Shown one piece after another: positions 26,098 through 34,382 of a DNA stretch of 64,000 nucleotides. Location: contig NZ_CP020465.1 of the NCBI RefSeq assembly GCF_002076895.1, positions 3,658,001 to 3,722,000 on the forward strand, written 5' to 3'. Source of the DNA: Cognaticolwellia beringensis (lineage in GTDB: Bacteria > Pseudomonadota > Gammaproteobacteria > Enterobacterales > Alteromonadaceae). The notes beneath the pieces were generated by a model that made no database searches, had not been told where the DNA came from, and saw only the letters and a program-made list of their open reading frames with translations. The translations under genes were made by a program, and so were the position numbers. The first letter of the stretch is position 1. Every line of letters begins with the position of its first letter.

Positions 26098-27573
26098 ATG
26101 AAAAATAATGTTCAGCTAATCACCTACATTGATAGGTTAACCGGTTCAGATACTAAAACATTAAACAATATTTTAAATGATCAACTGGCAGATTTATTCT
26201 CTGGCATTCATTTATTGCCATTTTATTACCCTATTGATGGTAGCGACGCGGGTTTCGACCCGATAGATCACACCCAAGTTGACAGCCGATTAGGTAACTG
26301 GAACGATATAAAAGCATTAGGTGAAGGACATGAATTAATGGCCGATCTTATCGTTAATCATATGTCGGCTAAGTCTAAAGAATTTCAAAGTGTATTACAG
26401 TATGGTAAAGAATCTCCGTATTGGGATTTGTTTTTAACAAAAGATAAAGTGTTCCCTGGCGGCTTAAGTAAAAGTGATGCAGACAAAATATACCGCCCTA
26501 GGCCTGGCAGTTGCTTTACTAACTTCGCGTTACCTAATAATGAAAGTGCCGATTTTTGGACAACGTTTACTGATAATCAAATTGATATAGATATTACATC
26601 AGACAAAGGTAAAGAATATTTAATTCGTATTTTAAAAACATTTTCTGAAAATAATATTAAGATGATCCGCTTAGATGCGGCAGGCTATGCGCTTAAAAAA
26701 GCAGGCACTAGTTGCTTTATGCTAGATGAAACCTTTGAGTTCATTGATGAGCTAAGTAAGGCAGCAAATGATTTAGGCATTGAAACACTAGTAGAAATTC
26801 ACTCTTATTATCAAACTCAAATTGAAATTGCACAGCGAGTTGACCGAGTTTATGACTTTGCTTTACCGCCTTTAGTGTTACACAGCATTTTTACTAAAGA
26901 CTTTAGCGCGCTAACAAAGTGGTTAAATATTTCACCCAAAAATTGTATTACCGTGTTAGATACACACGATGGCATTGGTATCATTGATGTGGGCCCTATG
27001 AATGGTAAACCGGGCTTACTCAGTAATGATGAAATTGATAATCTCGTGAAAACTATTCATGTAAACAGCGCTGGTGAAAGCCAAAAAGCAACAGGAGCCG
27101 CCGCGAGTAATGTCGATTTATATCAAGTAAATTGTACTTATTACGATGCACTTGGCCAAAGTGATTTTGACTATTTAGTTGCCCGAGCTATTCAGTTTTT
27201 TGCACCAGGAACCCCGCAGGTATATTACGCAGGTTTGTTGGCGGAGAAAAATGCCATGGAATTATTATCTAAATCGAATGTTGGTAGGGATATTAATCGT
27301 CCGTACCTTGATAGTGCCGGTATTGAAGCAGCACTAAAGAAACCGTTTACCAAAGCGATGATCGAACTTATTCAATTACGTAATAATTGTACAGCTTTTA
27401 ATGGTGAGTTTTCGATTGTCAGTGAAAAATCCACATTGAAAATGTCGTGGAAAAACAAGCAGCAGAGCATCAGGCTAATGGTTGATTTAGTCGAAAATAT
27501 CGCACATATTGAAATAAATGAAGATAATAGTTCTCGTATTATCAGTTTAAATAACCTGTTAAATTTGTCTTAA
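26098..27573 (+). CDS. Sucrose phosphorylase (GH13 subfamily 18)
   Basis: A 491-aa enzyme predicted to split sucrose with phosphate into alpha-glucose 1-phosphate and fructose in the cytoplasm. From memory it aligns closely with the Bifidobacterium enzyme from the first residues (VQLITYIDRL, GSDAGFDPIDHTQVDSRLGNW). Catalytic residues are visible: the nucleophile Asp in RLDAAGYALKKAGTSCF (about residue 192-193), the acid/base Glu in LVEIHSYYQ (about 233) and the stabilising HD in LDTHDGIG (about 290-291). The acceptor loop LYQVNCTYYDALG is like that of true sucrose phosphorylases rather than glucosylglycerate enzymes. The ATG at 26098 is chosen because homologs begin there. Confidence 0.93.
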   Translation: MKNNVQLITYIDRLTGSDTKTLNNILNDQLADLFSGIHLLPFYYPIDGSDAGFDPIDHTQVDSRLGNWNDIKALGEGHELMADLIVNHMSAKSKEFQSVLQYGKESPYWDLFLTKDKVFPGGLSKSDADKIYRPRPGSCFTNFALPNNESADFWTTFTDNQIDIDITSDKGKEYLIRILKTFSENNIKMIRLDAAGYALKKAGTSCFMLDETFEFIDELSKAANDLGIETLVEIHSYYQTQIEIAQRVDRVYDFALPPLVLHSIFTKDFSALTKWLNISPKNCITVLDTHDGIGIIDVGPMNGKPGLLSNDEIDNLVKTIHVNSAGESQKATGAAASNVDLYQVNCTYYDALGQSDFDYLVARAIQFFAPGTPQVYYAGLLAEKNAMELLSKSNVGRDINRPYLDSAGIEAALKKPFTKAMIELIQLRNNCTAFNGEFSIVSEKSTLKMSWKNKQQSIRLMVDLVENIAHIEINEDNSSRIISLNNLLNLS

Positions 27574-27650
27574 GTAATGATGTATTACATATCATGCTAA
27601 ATAGATATTAATACAGCGTTTTTTATATCGTAAAATCAGTAGTATAATAA

Positions 27651-27676
27651 CCAGCAACTCTATAGTTGCTGGTTTT
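27651..27676 (+). terminator. Terminator after sucrose phosphorylase
   Basis: CCAGCAACT (27651-27659) pairs with AGTTGCTGG (27664-27672) over a four-base loop, followed by TTTT. This is a strong rho-independent terminator. Because it ends 27 bases before the lacI-type start and a TATAATA-like box lies just upstream, it could also act in the leader of the repressor gene or as an operator; termination is the simpler reading. Confidence 0.8.
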
Positions 27677-27703
27677 ATATTAAAATAACGGTAAAAGGTA
27701 AAC

Positions 27704-28738
27704 ATGACTGACAAGAAAGTTTGGACGCTTAAAAGTGTTGCTAAAGAACTGAGGGTATCAAATGCCACCGTTTCAAATGCATTCAATAGACCTGACCAAC
27801 TATCCAAAAATAAACGCATTGATATTCTTGAATCGTGCAAAAAATTAGGATATTCAGGTCCAAATAAAGCCGCCCAATCGTTAAGAAAAGGTCAGTCTAA
27901 TATTGTGGCTTTAGTGCTGCCTGATAGCCTTGAATATATGGTAACAGACCCTGTAGCAAGTGACTTTGTGAAAGGGGTTTCGTCGGTTTTAGAGAAAAGT
28001 AAAGTCAACTTACTTTTGTTTTCAGGTATATCAGATAACATTAACTCTGTTGCTGATTTTGTTGATGGCTTTATTTGTTATGGCTCACCTAGAAATCCTG
28101 AATTAATAGAACAGTTAAGAGTGACTTCAAAAAAAGTCGTTACTGCCGATTTTGATATAGACCGCAATGCCTCTGTTGGAATAGATAATGAAAAAGCGGC
28201 TTATGAGATTGCAAAGCTTGCCATTAAATCAACCGATGATGAAGTTGCCATTTTAGGCTTAAGGCTACTAGAATCAGATCTGACTTGTCGTGTATATGAG
28301 TTACCCACATCTAGTAATGCCTTGTGTTCAATTTCTCATCAGCGTTTAAATGGCTATAGACAAGCACTTAAAGATTCGAATGTTAATTTAAGGTCTGATC
28401 GTGTTTGGAATCTTCCTAAAAGTAACCATCATTTTGCATTAATTGCGGCTAGGGAAGCGCTAACATCAACCCCTCGTCCTGATGTTTTACTTTGCATGAG
28501 TGATATTATTGCCTTGGCGGCAGTTAAAGAAATTCACGCAATGGGTCTTAAGATACCTGAAGATATTAGAGTGGTTGGCTTTGACGGCATTGATGAAGCT
28601 TTACGTTCAACCCCATCCATAACTACTGTGCATCAAAATAGTGAAGAAAAAGGCATTAAAGCTGCTGAGCTCTTTATTAATAGAGCCACTAACTCAGTTG
28701 TGATTTCTTATCACATAGAACATGGTAAAAGTTGTTAA
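27704..28738 (+). CDS. LacI-family transcriptional repressor, probable regulator of the sucrose genes
   Basis: A 344-aa LacI/GalR regulator. The N-terminal helix-turn-helix is LKSVAKELRVSNATVSNAFNRPDQLS at about residues 6-31, with the hinge helix at NKAAQSLRKGQS. The periplasmic-binding-like sensor domain follows (IVALVLPDS, VASDFVKGV, VDGFICYGSPRN, VLLCMSDIIALAAVKEIHAMGLKIPEDIRVVGFDGIDEA, TTVHQN). Located directly after sucrose phosphorylase, it most likely binds the two CTTAATCGATTAAG palindromes and is released by sucrose or a derivative. The effector is inference. Confidence 0.92.
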   Translation: MTDKKVWTLKSVAKELRVSNATVSNAFNRPDQLSKNKRIDILESCKKLGYSGPNKAAQSLRKGQSNIVALVLPDSLEYMVTDPVASDFVKGVSSVLEKSKVNLLLFSGISDNINSVADFVDGFICYGSPRNPELIEQLRVTSKKVVTADFDIDRNASVGIDNEKAAYEIAKLAIKSTDDEVAILGLRLLESDLTCRVYELPTSSNALCSISHQRLNGYRQALKDSNVNLRSDRVWNLPKSNHHFALIAAREALTSTPRPDVLLCMSDIIALAAVKEIHAMGLKIPEDIRVVGFDGIDEALRSTPSITTVHQNSEEKGIKAAELFINRATNSVVISYHIEHGKSC

Positions 28739-29126
28739 TCGGCGATTTATCGTAATATCTTTGATATTTAACATTAAGCTAAAGTCACAAAAATATAATT
28801 TAATCAAATGGTTACGGTTGTATTGTGATGAAGGTGATTGCATAGAAAGCTTATGTGGAAAAATGCCATTAATAGAATAATAATTGCTGTGTAGAAGGGC
28901 TTATTACCTATTTTCGTTTACATTTAGATATCGGTACAGAACTCAGAACGTCCGCTTGGACGTAATTAAGTGTTAAAGCGCTAAAGATCAATTACTGCAA
29001 ACATTACAAGAACTTCTGGTATAGCTTCATATCAAGATAATGGTGTAAAACCAAACTCCTGTCCCGATTTTAAAATTAGATGTATGTCACCAATAGTGGC
29101 TTTGTTGTCTATCAAGGCAACGTTAG
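28739..29126. other. Gap with a short hairpin, no gene
   Basis: AT-rich and without a supported gene. ACGTCC (28948-28953) and GGACGT (28958-28963) form a tight hairpin with a GCTT loop. A 21-base stretch at 29096-29116 recurs with one mismatch at 33146-33166. This begins a 2.2-kb stretch of relic-like DNA. Confidence 0.4.
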
Positions 29127-29147
29127 AGCTGCGTCTTATCAACACAA

Positions 29148-29582
29148 TTGTTTTTTGTTTTTGCTGGCTACGGTCAGCCTATGAAGCTACTGTCTCCACA
29201 TCAAGCTTGGCTTCAGCATATTACTGGTGCTGAAGTTTTTGTTATTCAGAGTGCTGAAAATTCAGAAAACTTTAAATTTGGCCTTGATTTTGTTTCACCT
29301 CTAATTACTGAAATTAAGCGACGAAATCCTGAAAAAGTACATTTTGTTGGTTTATCTATGGACGCTGTGCCTGCCCAAGCTTTAGCCCAAAGAGTAGAGG
29401 GGTCACACCTGCATTTAATCGCACCTATGACTAACTTTAGCCAATCGAGTAAAGCATTATGGGAGGACTTATACAGTAAGGTGTTTTACACTCAACTGAT
29501 ATCGATAGATACCATTGAGGAAGCCACTAAAATTATCTTTCGTGATTCTGAAATTTCCCCGGAAGATATTGATATTTTGTAA
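29148..29582 (+). CDS. Unrecognised ORF, possibly a shortened hydrolase
   Basis: A 144-aa frame starting with TTG and lacking a good ribosome binding site; the frame is open back to 29127. The segment VHFVGLSMDAVPAQALAQRVEGSHLHLIAPM resembles a strand-elbow-helix with a G-x-S-x-D elbow such as that of alpha/beta hydrolases, and FVFAGYGQPMKLL could be the preceding strand region. No further catalytic residues can be placed, and the product is short for that family. It may be a remnant. It sits in poorly coding DNA. Confidence 0.4.
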   Translation: MFFVFAGYGQPMKLLSPHQAWLQHITGAEVFVIQSAENSENFKFGLDFVSPLITEIKRRNPEKVHFVGLSMDAVPAQALAQRVEGSHLHLIAPMTNFSQSSKALWEDLYSKVFYTQLISIDTIEEATKIIFRDSEISPEDIDIL

Positions 29583-29715
29583 AAATTCAGCTGATAAAGT
29601 TCCCAAGCTATATATATACATCGACTAAAGACAGAGTAACACTTGCTTCTGATTAGACTGATATTGATAATAAGTATATTAAGATAAATAAATATGAAAA
29701 TTAAACCATATTGAA

Positions 29716-29892
29716 ATGGTGGCATTTTCCAGCCAGGATTTATTATCAGATTTTGTTTCCAACTTGTTAGGTAGAGAAGTCAATAAACGCGAAACAAAAA
29801 CCCTTGGCATGATGTGTCAAAGTGATGATGAGGATTGTCTGAAGCAAATGAAATGCTATGAAACAGGTTGTGAAGCAGGTATTAAAAATTAA
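29716..29892 (+). CDS. Possible 58-aa cysteine-containing ORF
   Basis: A short frame with an ATG at 29716, open back to 29698. The product begins MVAFSSQDLLSDFVSNLLGR and ends in a Cys-containing segment (GMMCQSDDEDCLKQMKCYETGCEAG) with four cysteines. The composition is more protein-like than the surrounding DNA, but there is no ribosome binding site and I recognise no family. It may be a remnant of a longer gene. Confidence 0.3.
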   Translation: MVAFSSQDLLSDFVSNLLGREVNKRETKTLGMMCQSDDEDCLKQMKCYETGCEAGIKN

Positions 29893-30378
29893 TTTTTCCA
29901 ATATATGGTTTTAATAACACATCTAAGGTCTGAGCGAGGAAGTTTGAAGTCATCCCAATTTGACTTCATGATTGGCGGTTTTGGTAGCTAAAGCTAGGCC
30001 TACGTTATTTGAACACGACAAAAAGACTAAGGAGCTATTAATTTTAAAGACCACTGTGTCGGATAAAGTGACTATTTAGGCAAGTAACAATTTTAGTCTT
30101 TTTTGAGTCTATTGTTGATATTAGCTTTTGAGAAAACAACAACATATTTAGGTTGATTCCAACCGAAATACGATGCTTTTGTTGGACTGGTTTAAGCTAA
30201 CATAGCTGCCGTACACAATTTTCCTACAAAGAGCATATCTTTCGTAATTAGCCGAGATTAGCTTACATTTATAAAGTTAGTTCTCGCGTAAAGCCAAGGT
30301 AAACTCATCAAACGATTAAACCTATCTAACCAAAGCAATGAATCTACAACTAATCCTATTCTATAACTAGATTAACGT
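29893..30378. other. Gap without a gene, with two inverted repeats
   Basis: Nothing coding is supported. TGAAGTCA (29945-29952) and TGACTTCA (29961-29968) form an eight-bp stem. AAAAAGACTAA (30020-30030) is matched exactly by TTAGTCTTTTT (30093-30103), spanning 84 bases, which could be the ends of a small degenerate element. Confidence 0.4.
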
Positions 30379-30618
30379 GTGCTGATACTCAAACCAGATC
30401 TACCAAAAGAATGGTTAAGTGGAACTGGAGTTACTCCTCATTTTCCAAAATTCGAATCACCACCACAGGGGAGCGTTACAGCATGGTTCACAATGGCTAT
30501 CACCGCAATAGGTACTGACAAAGAGAAAGATTTTAATTTAGCTCTATTACCTGCAATTCAGGCGTATGAAAATCGTGATAAGGAGCGTACCCCCACATGG
30601 CTAGCTAAATACCAGTAG
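30379..30618 (+). pseudogene. 79-aa ORF, probably a gene remnant
   Basis: The product (opening LILKPDLPKEWLSGTGVTPHFP and ending ENRDKERTPTWLAKYQ) reads like real protein, with a balanced composition and a natural-looking C-terminus. It begins with GTG, has no ribosome binding site and has a stop just upstream. It resembles the C-terminal piece of a larger protein that I cannot name. Surrounding DNA has no other coding signal. Confidence 0.35.
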
Positions 30619-31008
30619 AGTTAGCCGAGTAGCTCTGTAATTGTGATAAACAACAAAACTATGTGCAACGAAAAAACATGAGAGAAATAGAGCATCAAGA
30701 TGCCGAGGCCTGACATAAAAAATACAGGAGAATCTATTCTGAACTGCGATTCGTTGCGCAAACAAATAAAGGGGTCATAAGTTAAATGCGTACGCCCGTC
30801 ATTGCTCATATCTAGCCTTGGGTTCTAAAAATACTGAATGACTATAAATTTGGATGTAACGACAAAATAGAGTTAGTCGAATTGGGGCTAAAGCAGACAT
30901 TTTAGATTAATGAACTTGGAGTATACATTGAAGTATTATCGATCTAATTCTACACTTAGTTATTAATTATATTTTGCCTAATAATTAAAAATTTCACATA
31001 AAATAAGG
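30619..31008. other. Non-coding gap before the S9 peptidase gene
   Basis: No supported gene. A stretch near 30766-30786 containing GGGGTCATAAGTTAAATG resembles ends of REP/RAYT-associated sequences from memory only. A hydrophobic minus-strand frame at 30621-30809 was considered and rejected. Confidence 0.3.
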
Positions 31009-31020
31009 ATGTTAGACAGC

Positions 31021-33006
31021 ATGTATTTTCCTAAAGAATTTTTATTGTTAACTCTTATAGTAAACTTAATGTCATGTGTTAACACAACGGATGACAACAT
31101 AGAATATTCTGCTGGTGGGATGTCAGGTTATGATGAAAGCATTAAGGCAATAGAACCGTCTAGCGAAGGCGGTTCTATTAGTCTTGCTGGAGAACAACCG
31201 GTAGATATTTCTAGATTTTATACTGTTTTAAATCAGGCTCCAAGCGCCGCATCTTTGTCATATGATGGTAAAACCATAGCCTTTTTCTGGTCCATAACAG
31301 GTAAAAGACAACTTTGGACTATGCCTATTGACGGTGGACAGCCCAAACAATTGACTTTTGGTAATGGTGTAACTTTTTATCGATGGGCAAAGAATACAAA
31401 TAATATAATTTACGGCGCAGATAATAATGGTGATGAACAAGAAGCCTATTACCTTATAAGTTCAAGCGGCAATCAAGAATCCCTTATTTTACCCTCGGTC
31501 TCTGGTGGCTTTCGAATGTTTGGTGGTTTTATGGGTGAAAACACCATAGTTTATGCATCGTCAGAAAGAAATAAGTTAGACTTCGACCTATATCAAGCTG
31601 ACCTCACTGATGGAAAAAGTAAACTTTTACTGCAGGGTAAAATGGGGTTGTTTGCTCGTTCAGTTTCACCCGATGGTAAGCATATATTAGTAAGTGAATT
31701 AGTTGGCGAAGATTCAGATAACCTTTATTTATTAACTACAGGCACAAACCAATTAAAGCCACTTTCTGTACCAACACGCAGAGCAGCACATTCAAGTGGC
31801 GGTATTAGTTGGACAAACGATAGTAAAGGATTCTATTTATCGAGCAACCTTGATGCAAATTATTCATCGCTACGTTACTACCGTTTAGGTGAAGGTTTTA
31901 ATACCTTAATAAAGGCTAAAGGTGATATTGAATATGTAAAATTGTGTGGTAAAAATAATAGGTTCTTACTTTGGAGTGTTAACCAAGGTGGATATAGCAA
32001 ACTTTTTATAAAGGATAATGAGACTCAGGTAACTAAGGCACTCGCTGAAAATTCGAAAGGTGTTATCTATGTATCTTGTAATGCGAATGTCAATAAAGCA
32101 GTTGTATCTATAAATGAATGGAAAAATCCTGGCGAAATTATCGTTGTCGATTTAGAGAAACGCATTGAACAAACCGTGTTTGAAACTAATATGGCTGGAG
32201 TAGACTCTGAAAACTTAGTAGAACCTAAAAGTATTACCATGAATGCTAGAGACGGGGTTCAATTGCAAGGATTGCTTTATCTGCCAAAGCTAGAAACAGT
32301 TAAAGGTGAAGGCCTTCCTCCTGTAGTTTTCTCTGTACATGGTGGGCCAGCAGGTCAATCTCGTCCAGTGTTTAGTCCTCATGCCCAATATTTACTTGGA
32401 CGTGGTATTGCCGTGTTTTATCCAAATGTTCGAGGCTCTACTGGCTTTGGACATAACTATGTAACTTTAGATGATCAACAAAATAGATTACATAGTATTC
32501 GTGATCTTGTTGATATGCTCGATTTTTTGAAAAAAGAAGGTAGTGTCGACACCGAACGTGCTGTTATTCGAGGTGGTTCGTATGGTGGATATGCTGTAAA
32601 TGCTGCGTTGGCAAATTACCCCGGTAATTTTATTGCGGGTATATCACTTTTTGGCGTATCGGATTGGGTCACCGCATTGCAAGTCGCTTCTCCCTCGTTA
32701 AAAGCGAGTGACCGTATAGAGTATGGTGATATCACTGATGCTAAGTGGCTTGAATATTACAGCAAGAACTCTCCTATCAGGCAAGCGAATAAAATTGATG
32801 TGCCTGTACTATATTCTCACGGTGTTAGAGATCCTAGGGTTGATGTGTCAGAAACTGAAGTGATGGTGAAAACCTTAAGAAAAAATGGCGTTAGAGCGGA
32901 TTATATTCGATTTTTAGATGAAGGACATGGTTGGCGTAAATTTGAAAATAGGTTGTTTTATGCTCGTGAAGAAGCAAAGTTTTTAAACGATATATTCGCA
33001 AGGTAA
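31021..33006 (+). CDS. S9-family prolyl oligopeptidase-like lipoprotein
   Basis: A 661-aa serine peptidase. The N-terminus FLLLTLIVNLMSC has a lipobox-like LMSC, so it is probably membrane-anchored outside the cytoplasm. Residues 60-400 form a WD40-like beta-propeller (repeats such as DGKTIAFFWSITGKRQLWTMPIDGGQPKQLT). The C-terminal alpha/beta hydrolase holds VHGGPAGQ, the nucleophile in RGGSYGGYA, the Asp in SHGVRDPRVD and the His in DEGHGWRK, giving a full Ser-Asp-His triad. It cleaves short peptides. The ATG at 31021 lies 11 bases after AAGGA; the ATG at 31009 touches that box. Confidence 0.9.
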   Translation: MYFPKEFLLLTLIVNLMSCVNTTDDNIEYSAGGMSGYDESIKAIEPSSEGGSISLAGEQPVDISRFYTVLNQAPSAASLSYDGKTIAFFWSITGKRQLWTMPIDGGQPKQLTFGNGVTFYRWAKNTNNIIYGADNNGDEQEAYYLISSSGNQESLILPSVSGGFRMFGGFMGENTIVYASSERNKLDFDLYQADLTDGKSKLLLQGKMGLFARSVSPDGKHILVSELVGEDSDNLYLLTTGTNQLKPLSVPTRRAAHSSGGISWTNDSKGFYLSSNLDANYSSLRYYRLGEGFNTLIKAKGDIEYVKLCGKNNRFLLWSVNQGGYSKLFIKDNETQVTKALAENSKGVIYVSCNANVNKAVVSINEWKNPGEIIVVDLEKRIEQTVFETNMAGVDSENLVEPKSITMNARDGVQLQGLLYLPKLETVKGEGLPPVVFSVHGGPAGQSRPVFSPHAQYLLGRGIAVFYPNVRGSTGFGHNYVTLDDQQNRLHSIRDLVDMLDFLKKEGSVDTERAVIRGGSYGGYAVNAALANYPGNFIAGISLFGVSDWVTALQVASPSLKASDRIEYGDITDAKWLEYYSKNSPIRQANKIDVPVLYSHGVRDPRVDVSETEVMVKTLRKNGVRADYIRFLDEGHGWRKFENRLFYAREEAKFLNDIFAR

Positions 33007-33359
33007 GACTATAAAAATAGTGTAGCGATGTCATCGATTGAGTTTTAAAATATAAGAGAAAGTGAGCGGCTCAGCTTGACCAGAACATAGCCCTATTTTA
33101 GGTGTTTTGAAGTAAGCCCATGCTATTATTTGAACGACCTTTCTTGTGACTTTGTTGTCTATCAAGCTGAAATAAGCTCAACGTCTTTTTAATGCCAAAA
33201 GTAGCTCAAAATATAAAGGCAGTTAATGATTATAATTTTGGAAAAGAAGACGTGTTACTTTAGCTTCGACAGATATCAATCCTTGGCTGAACCACATTAT
33301 AAAAGGGTAATATTTATCTAACAGCATCACGCTGGGCTGGTCATTTAAATAGTGGTTAT
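33007..33359. other. Intergenic, no gene
   Basis: Between the S9 peptidase stop and the convergent enoyl-CoA hydratase stop. Nothing is supported except the 21-base sequence at 33146-33166, which also occurs, with one mismatch, at 29096-29116. Confidence 0.4.
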
Positions 33360-34169
33360 CTACCACTTCTTACGTGTCAAAAAAGCCTTGTGTTGTTCAG
33401 CTTCATGGGTTTGATTATAAATTTTTCGATGCACATTCTTACCCATTAAAATTCTAATCTGATAGTAAGACTCTCGAAACAGCGCGATACCTTTGCTGCC
33501 TTTCCAACTTTTGTTATATAGCCTTTTATTTGCGGCAATGGCATCTGGAGATTGTGACACCAAGGAAAGTGCGAAAGCTTGAGCATCGGCGAGTGGTGTT
33601 GTTGTTATTTCGGTCACTAAATTTAAGGCTAATGCTTGTTCACCAGTAAACATTTCTGCTGTCATGGCGAGTTTTTTCGCTTGGTCAATCGCCATCAGGT
33701 CTCGCAGAGCTATTGTGCCGCCCATATCAGGAATTAATCCCCATTTACCTTCTAAGATAGAGAGCGAGCTGTCAGGTGTGGAAAATCTAAAGTCTGCGCC
33801 TAAGGCGATTTGTAAACCACCTCCCCAACAGCGACCGTGAATAGCGCAAATAACGGGTACGGGAATAGTTTGCCAACCGGTTGAAACCACTTGCGCTAAA
33901 TTAGATCGCCAAGGTAAAACTTTAAAGAGTAGTTTTAGCATGTTCATTGGCGATTTCATGATGGACTTTACGTCTAAGCCGGAACAAAAATCGTCACCAT
34001 TACCCGATACGATAACCGCACGTATTTCACGGTTTTTACGCAATATTTTAATGGTGCTACGAATGGCAATAAACATCGGCATATCTAGCGCATTAAGCTT
34101 GTTAGCGCGATTCAGTTTAACGTGGGCGATGTTATTGGTGATCTCTACACTTACGCGTTGTTCGGTCAT
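33360..34169 (-). CDS. Enoyl-CoA hydratase/isomerase (crotonase) family protein
   Basis: A 269-aa crotonase-fold enzyme acting on acyl-CoA thioesters. Key blocks are VKLNRANKLNALDMPMF, the oxyanion-hole region SGNGDDFCSGLDVKS, IHGRCWGGGLQIALGADFRFSTPDSSLSILEGKWGLIPDMGGT (which includes the usual Gly-rich oxyanion turn and a Glu in the catalytic helix region) and the C-terminal QSPDAIAANKRLYNKSW. Whether it is a hydratase, isomerase or other crotonase activity cannot be told. The start is the ATG at 34169 behind AAGGA; the frame extends to 34232 but the extra 21 residues are not family-like. Confidence 0.88.
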   Translation of the reverse strand: MTEQRVSVEITNNIAHVKLNRANKLNALDMPMFIAIRSTIKILRKNREIRAVIVSGNGDDFCSGLDVKSIMKSPMNMLKLLFKVLPWRSNLAQVVSTGWQTIPVPVICAIHGRCWGGGLQIALGADFRFSTPDSSLSILEGKWGLIPDMGGTIALRDLMAIDQAKKLAMTAEMFTGEQALALNLVTEITTTPLADAQAFALSLVSQSPDAIAANKRLYNKSWKGSKGIALFRESYYQIRILMGKNVHRKIYNQTHEAEQHKAFLTRKKW

Positions 34170-34382
34170 GATAATCCTTAGCGTTATAAGCGATTGGCCT
34201 ATAAAGATAATATAATGGTATGACCAGTACAATAACGAAAGAGTTTAATGATGTCTACATTGAGTCGGTTTTCTAAGTGCTGAAAGCTTGTAAATATATA
34301 GAATTTATCGCACATTGTATTTATAGCAATTAATCACACCATTATGGCGTCAAAATCACATGAAAAATAACGGCGAAATTAA

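Noticed and set aside
30621-30809. A 62-aa minus-strand hydrophobic frame
   Set aside because: No ribosome binding site, no family resemblance, and AT-rich DNA readily gives hydrophobic frames of this length.
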